A stretch of DNA of 39,946 nucleotides, from positions 1-39,946 of IMG/VR virus record IMGVR_UViG_3300034375_008483; one strand, 5' to 3'. The notes under the pieces were generated by a model. The model was given only the letters and a program-made list of their open reading frames with translations, did no database searches and was not told the DNA's origin. Shown one piece after another: positions 38,030 to 39,946 of this stretch. Every line of letters starts with the position of its first letter. Position 1 is the stretch's first letter. Source of the stretch: a virus. The position numbers and the translations under genes are program-made.

Positions 38030-39946
38030 ATGCCACAGCAATCTTTCAGCACAATTCCCAGTCCGGACGACCTGATCGAAAGGGAAAAGGAAAAAAATGA
38101 GCCGATCATTCAGCCGAAACAAGTGGCGCCGGCCGGCCCGTCCCTGATCACGGAAGAGGAGGCAGTGGCGGCGCAGAAACTCTGGATCCAGACAGACGAC
38201 GAGAACTACAAGAAGAAGGCGACCACCCTGGTCAGCAAATACGTCCAGCAGCAGAAGCGCCTGGGCGAGAAAGCGTTCCCGAACTCGGCGAAAGAGAAGC
38301 AGCGGAAAGCGTTCGGAGAGGCGCGGAAAGCGTTCACATCCCCGACCTACGGACTCGACCCAGAGAAGGCAGGCAAGATCGAGGAATCCTTCCGGGGAGA
38401 CAAGGATGCAGTGAAGACGTTTTTCACCGGCAGATACTTCCAGTCGCAAAACCCTGAAATCACCGACGACATTATCGACGGATACCTGCCCGACCTGATC
38501 TCGCAGTATTCGGAGGAGGTGTTCGGCGAGAAGATCGAGGACGCTCCTGCGTTCTTTGATCGACTGGGGCAGGACATCGATTTCTCAGACAACGACATCC
38601 TGAAGGCAGCAAGGGAGGCAGGGGTGCGTGGGTATGACGCGATCCGGACGGCGGAACTGCTCGAGGAGAGATTCGCAGGAAATCCGCTCTACGAAGGTCG
38701 AGAGAGCAAGTGGGGCGAGATCGCAGAATCGGCACGGGAAAAGATTCACGGATCCCTGACGAACGAAGAGCGGGAACTCATGATCTGGACGCACGACCAG
38801 ATGGAGTTGAGGACCGGAGTCCGGGAAGGCGAGGTTCTTGGGGAGGTCAAAGTCGGAAGGCGGACCCGAGACAAAATCGAGAAACCTTCTTCCTACGCGG
38901 AGATGGCAGAACGATGGGCAGACCTGCCGGAGGACAGGGTGAGGTTTCTACTCGGGAATTTCGATGTTCTCTCCGACAGCGTCGACAAGAACTACGGGAA
39001 GAAACTGGCGGAGAATTTCGGGCGAGGTGTTCAGGACTTGGGGTATGGACCGGTCAGCAGTCTGAAACGGACGGACATCCAGGCGAAGCTCAACTACCTG
39101 AAGCAGGAGAATCCTCTTTTCTACGGGACTCCGGAAACCCTCGACGACATCACCGACCTTTCCTACATGCGGAGCGGGGCGGGAATGGATGAGAAAATTT
39201 TCATCGATGTCCGGCCTGGATCGAAGGCAGACCCGGAACTCATCCAGCAGGGCATCGAGAAACTGGAAAGGCAGCAGAAATTGCTCAACATCCACAACCA
39301 GATGAGGAAGACCGCGGAGATAGTCGTCGACCCGTCGAGGCATGATGGTCTACTTGGGCAGGGTCTACTCGATGCAGCCCGATCGGTTCCCTACACTGCG
39401 ATGGCAATGGTCCCCTACGTGGGGATGGTCGTGAACTCCGCGGCAATGGCAGACCAGGGATTTTACCAACTGAAGGAGATGGGACTCTCCAACGAAAACG
39501 CGCACACTGCTTCTCTCATTGCGGCACCGTTCCAGGGACTGGCGGAAAAAATCAACGCGAAGATCGTGCTGGGAAAGGCACCGATCGTCTCGGATTTTTT
39601 CAATAAGTGGGTATGGAACACGACGGCCCCGGGACGGGTCGTTCGAGGATTGGAGAGACTCGCATCCGGAACGGTGGCAGAGATGACCACGGAAAACTTT
39701 CAGGATGTGGCGCCACTGCTGTCGGCGGAGATCGTGGAGGAATTTGTCGATGGAGCGGAGCAGGACTTCCCGGACTTTGAGTGGAGAGCGATCATCAACG
39801 AGCAGATCAAGCGGCAACCGGAACTGTTCGCCGCAGTGTTGCCCCTGGTCCTTATAGGCGCGGGAGCGGGAAGCGTTCGGGACAACCTGCAATTGCAGCA
39901 GTCACTCACCCAACCGGAACTGCTCCGGGGATTCGGCATCAACCTG
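38030..39946 (+). CDS. Giant internal virion / polyvalent protein, 5' part (3' end cut by window edge)
   Basis: The frame starts at ATG 38030 (MPQQSFSTIPSPDD) and stays open for 639 codons to the window end. The first ~335 residues are unique to this copy: a helical, charged region (EARKAFTSPTYGLDPEKAGK, DDIIDGYLPDLISQYSEEVFG, IEKPSSYAEMAERWADLPEDR). The remaining ~304 residues match the start of the window at about 93% DNA identity. If the sequence is a circle, bases 38030-39030 join in frame with 1-8803 to give about 3,267 residues. It follows the peptidase gene by 21 nt without a Shine-Dalgarno. Confidence 0.85.
   Translation, partial: MPQQSFSTIPSPDDLIEREKEKNEPIIQPKQVAPAGPSLITEEEAVAAQKLWIQTDDENYKKKATTLVSKYVQQQKRLGEKAFPNSAKEKQRKAFGEARKAFTSPTYGLDPEKAGKIEESFRGDKDAVKTFFTGRYFQSQNPEITDDIIDGYLPDLISQYSEEVFGEKIEDAPAFFDRLGQDIDFSDNDILKAAREAGVRGYDAIRTAELLEERFAGNPLYEGRESKWGEIAESAREKIHGSLTNEERELMIWTHDQMELRTGVREGEVLGEVKVGRRTRDKIEKPSSYAEMAERWADLPEDRVRFLLGNFDVLSDSVDKNYGKKLAENFGRGVQDLGYGPVSSLKRTDIQAKLNYLKQENPLFYGTPETLDDITDLSYMRSGAGMDEKIFIDVRPGSKADPELIQQGIEKLERQQKLLNIHNQMRKTAEIVVDPSRHDGLLGQGLLDAARSVPYTAMAMVPYVGMVVNSAAMADQGFYQLKEMGLSNENAHTASLIAAPFQGLAEKINAKIVLGKAPIVSDFFNKWVWNTTAPGRVVRGLERLASGTVAEMTTENFQDVAPLLSAEIVEEFVDGAEQDFPDFEWRAIINEQIKRQPELFAAVLPLVLIGAGAGSVRDNLQLQQSLTQPELLRGFGINL
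39031..39946 (+). repeat. Right copy of diverged terminal overlap
   Basis: Corresponds to bases 1-916 with no indel and about 63 mismatches by hand count. Contains the codon frame of the giant gene. See the left copy. Confidence 0.9.

Overview
The window looks like the near-complete genome of a short-tailed (T7-like morphology) double-stranded DNA bacteriophage of the Caudoviricetes. Every supported gene lies on the + strand. The structural set is that of a podovirus: small and large terminase, head-tail connector portal, a Bbp19-like protein, scaffold, capsid, tail adaptor, nozzle, internal virion proteins and a T7-type tail fibre. No RNA polymerase, DNA polymerase, integrase or repressor was found, so the phage seems to depend on host transcription and host replisome. 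Most starts lack a Shine-Dalgarno sequence and have A-rich leaders, which hints at a host lineage that initiates this way (Bacteroidota and some Verrucomicrobiota are examples). A small lipoprotein and an endolysin without a wall-binding module suggest a Gram-negative-type envelope. The host cannot be named.

Layout. 1-8803: 3' part of a giant virion/polyvalent protein with two tandem ADP-ribosyltransferase-like domains. 8807-11330: tail fibre, serine hydrolase and M15 peptidase endolysin. 11340-13760: start of the early region, with a candidate promoter, small genes, a winged-helix regulator and an Erf annealing protein. 13757-16817: PD-(D/E)XK exonuclease, replication initiator, DnaC-like loader and a winged-helix protein. 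16814-17788: an orphan cytosine methyltransferase gene whose whole length is also open, and protein-like, in the +1 frame. 17817-20644: small accessory genes, several cysteine-rich. 20644-29024: packaging and head genes. 29093-38008: tail and internal virion proteins, plus a lipoprotein and a membrane-anchored PAS-like protein. 38030-39946: 5' part of the giant gene.

The last 916 bases (39031-39946) match bases 1-916 without an indel at about 93% identity. Read as a circle of about 39,030 bp, the two partial giant genes join in frame into one protein of about 3,267 residues. The mismatches show that the two ends come from different alleles or, less likely, tandem paralogues.

How the genes work together. 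The exonuclease and Erf form a recombination pair. The initiator gene carries, in its linker region, seven ~10-bp iterons and three 13-bp tandem repeats followed by AT-rich DNA. This has the layout of a lambda-O-type origin, and the adjacent DnaC-like ATPase would load host helicase there. An exact inverted copy of an iteron lies just before the initiator gene, suggesting autoregulation. The two most notable features are the overprinted methyltransferase gene and this intragenic origin.
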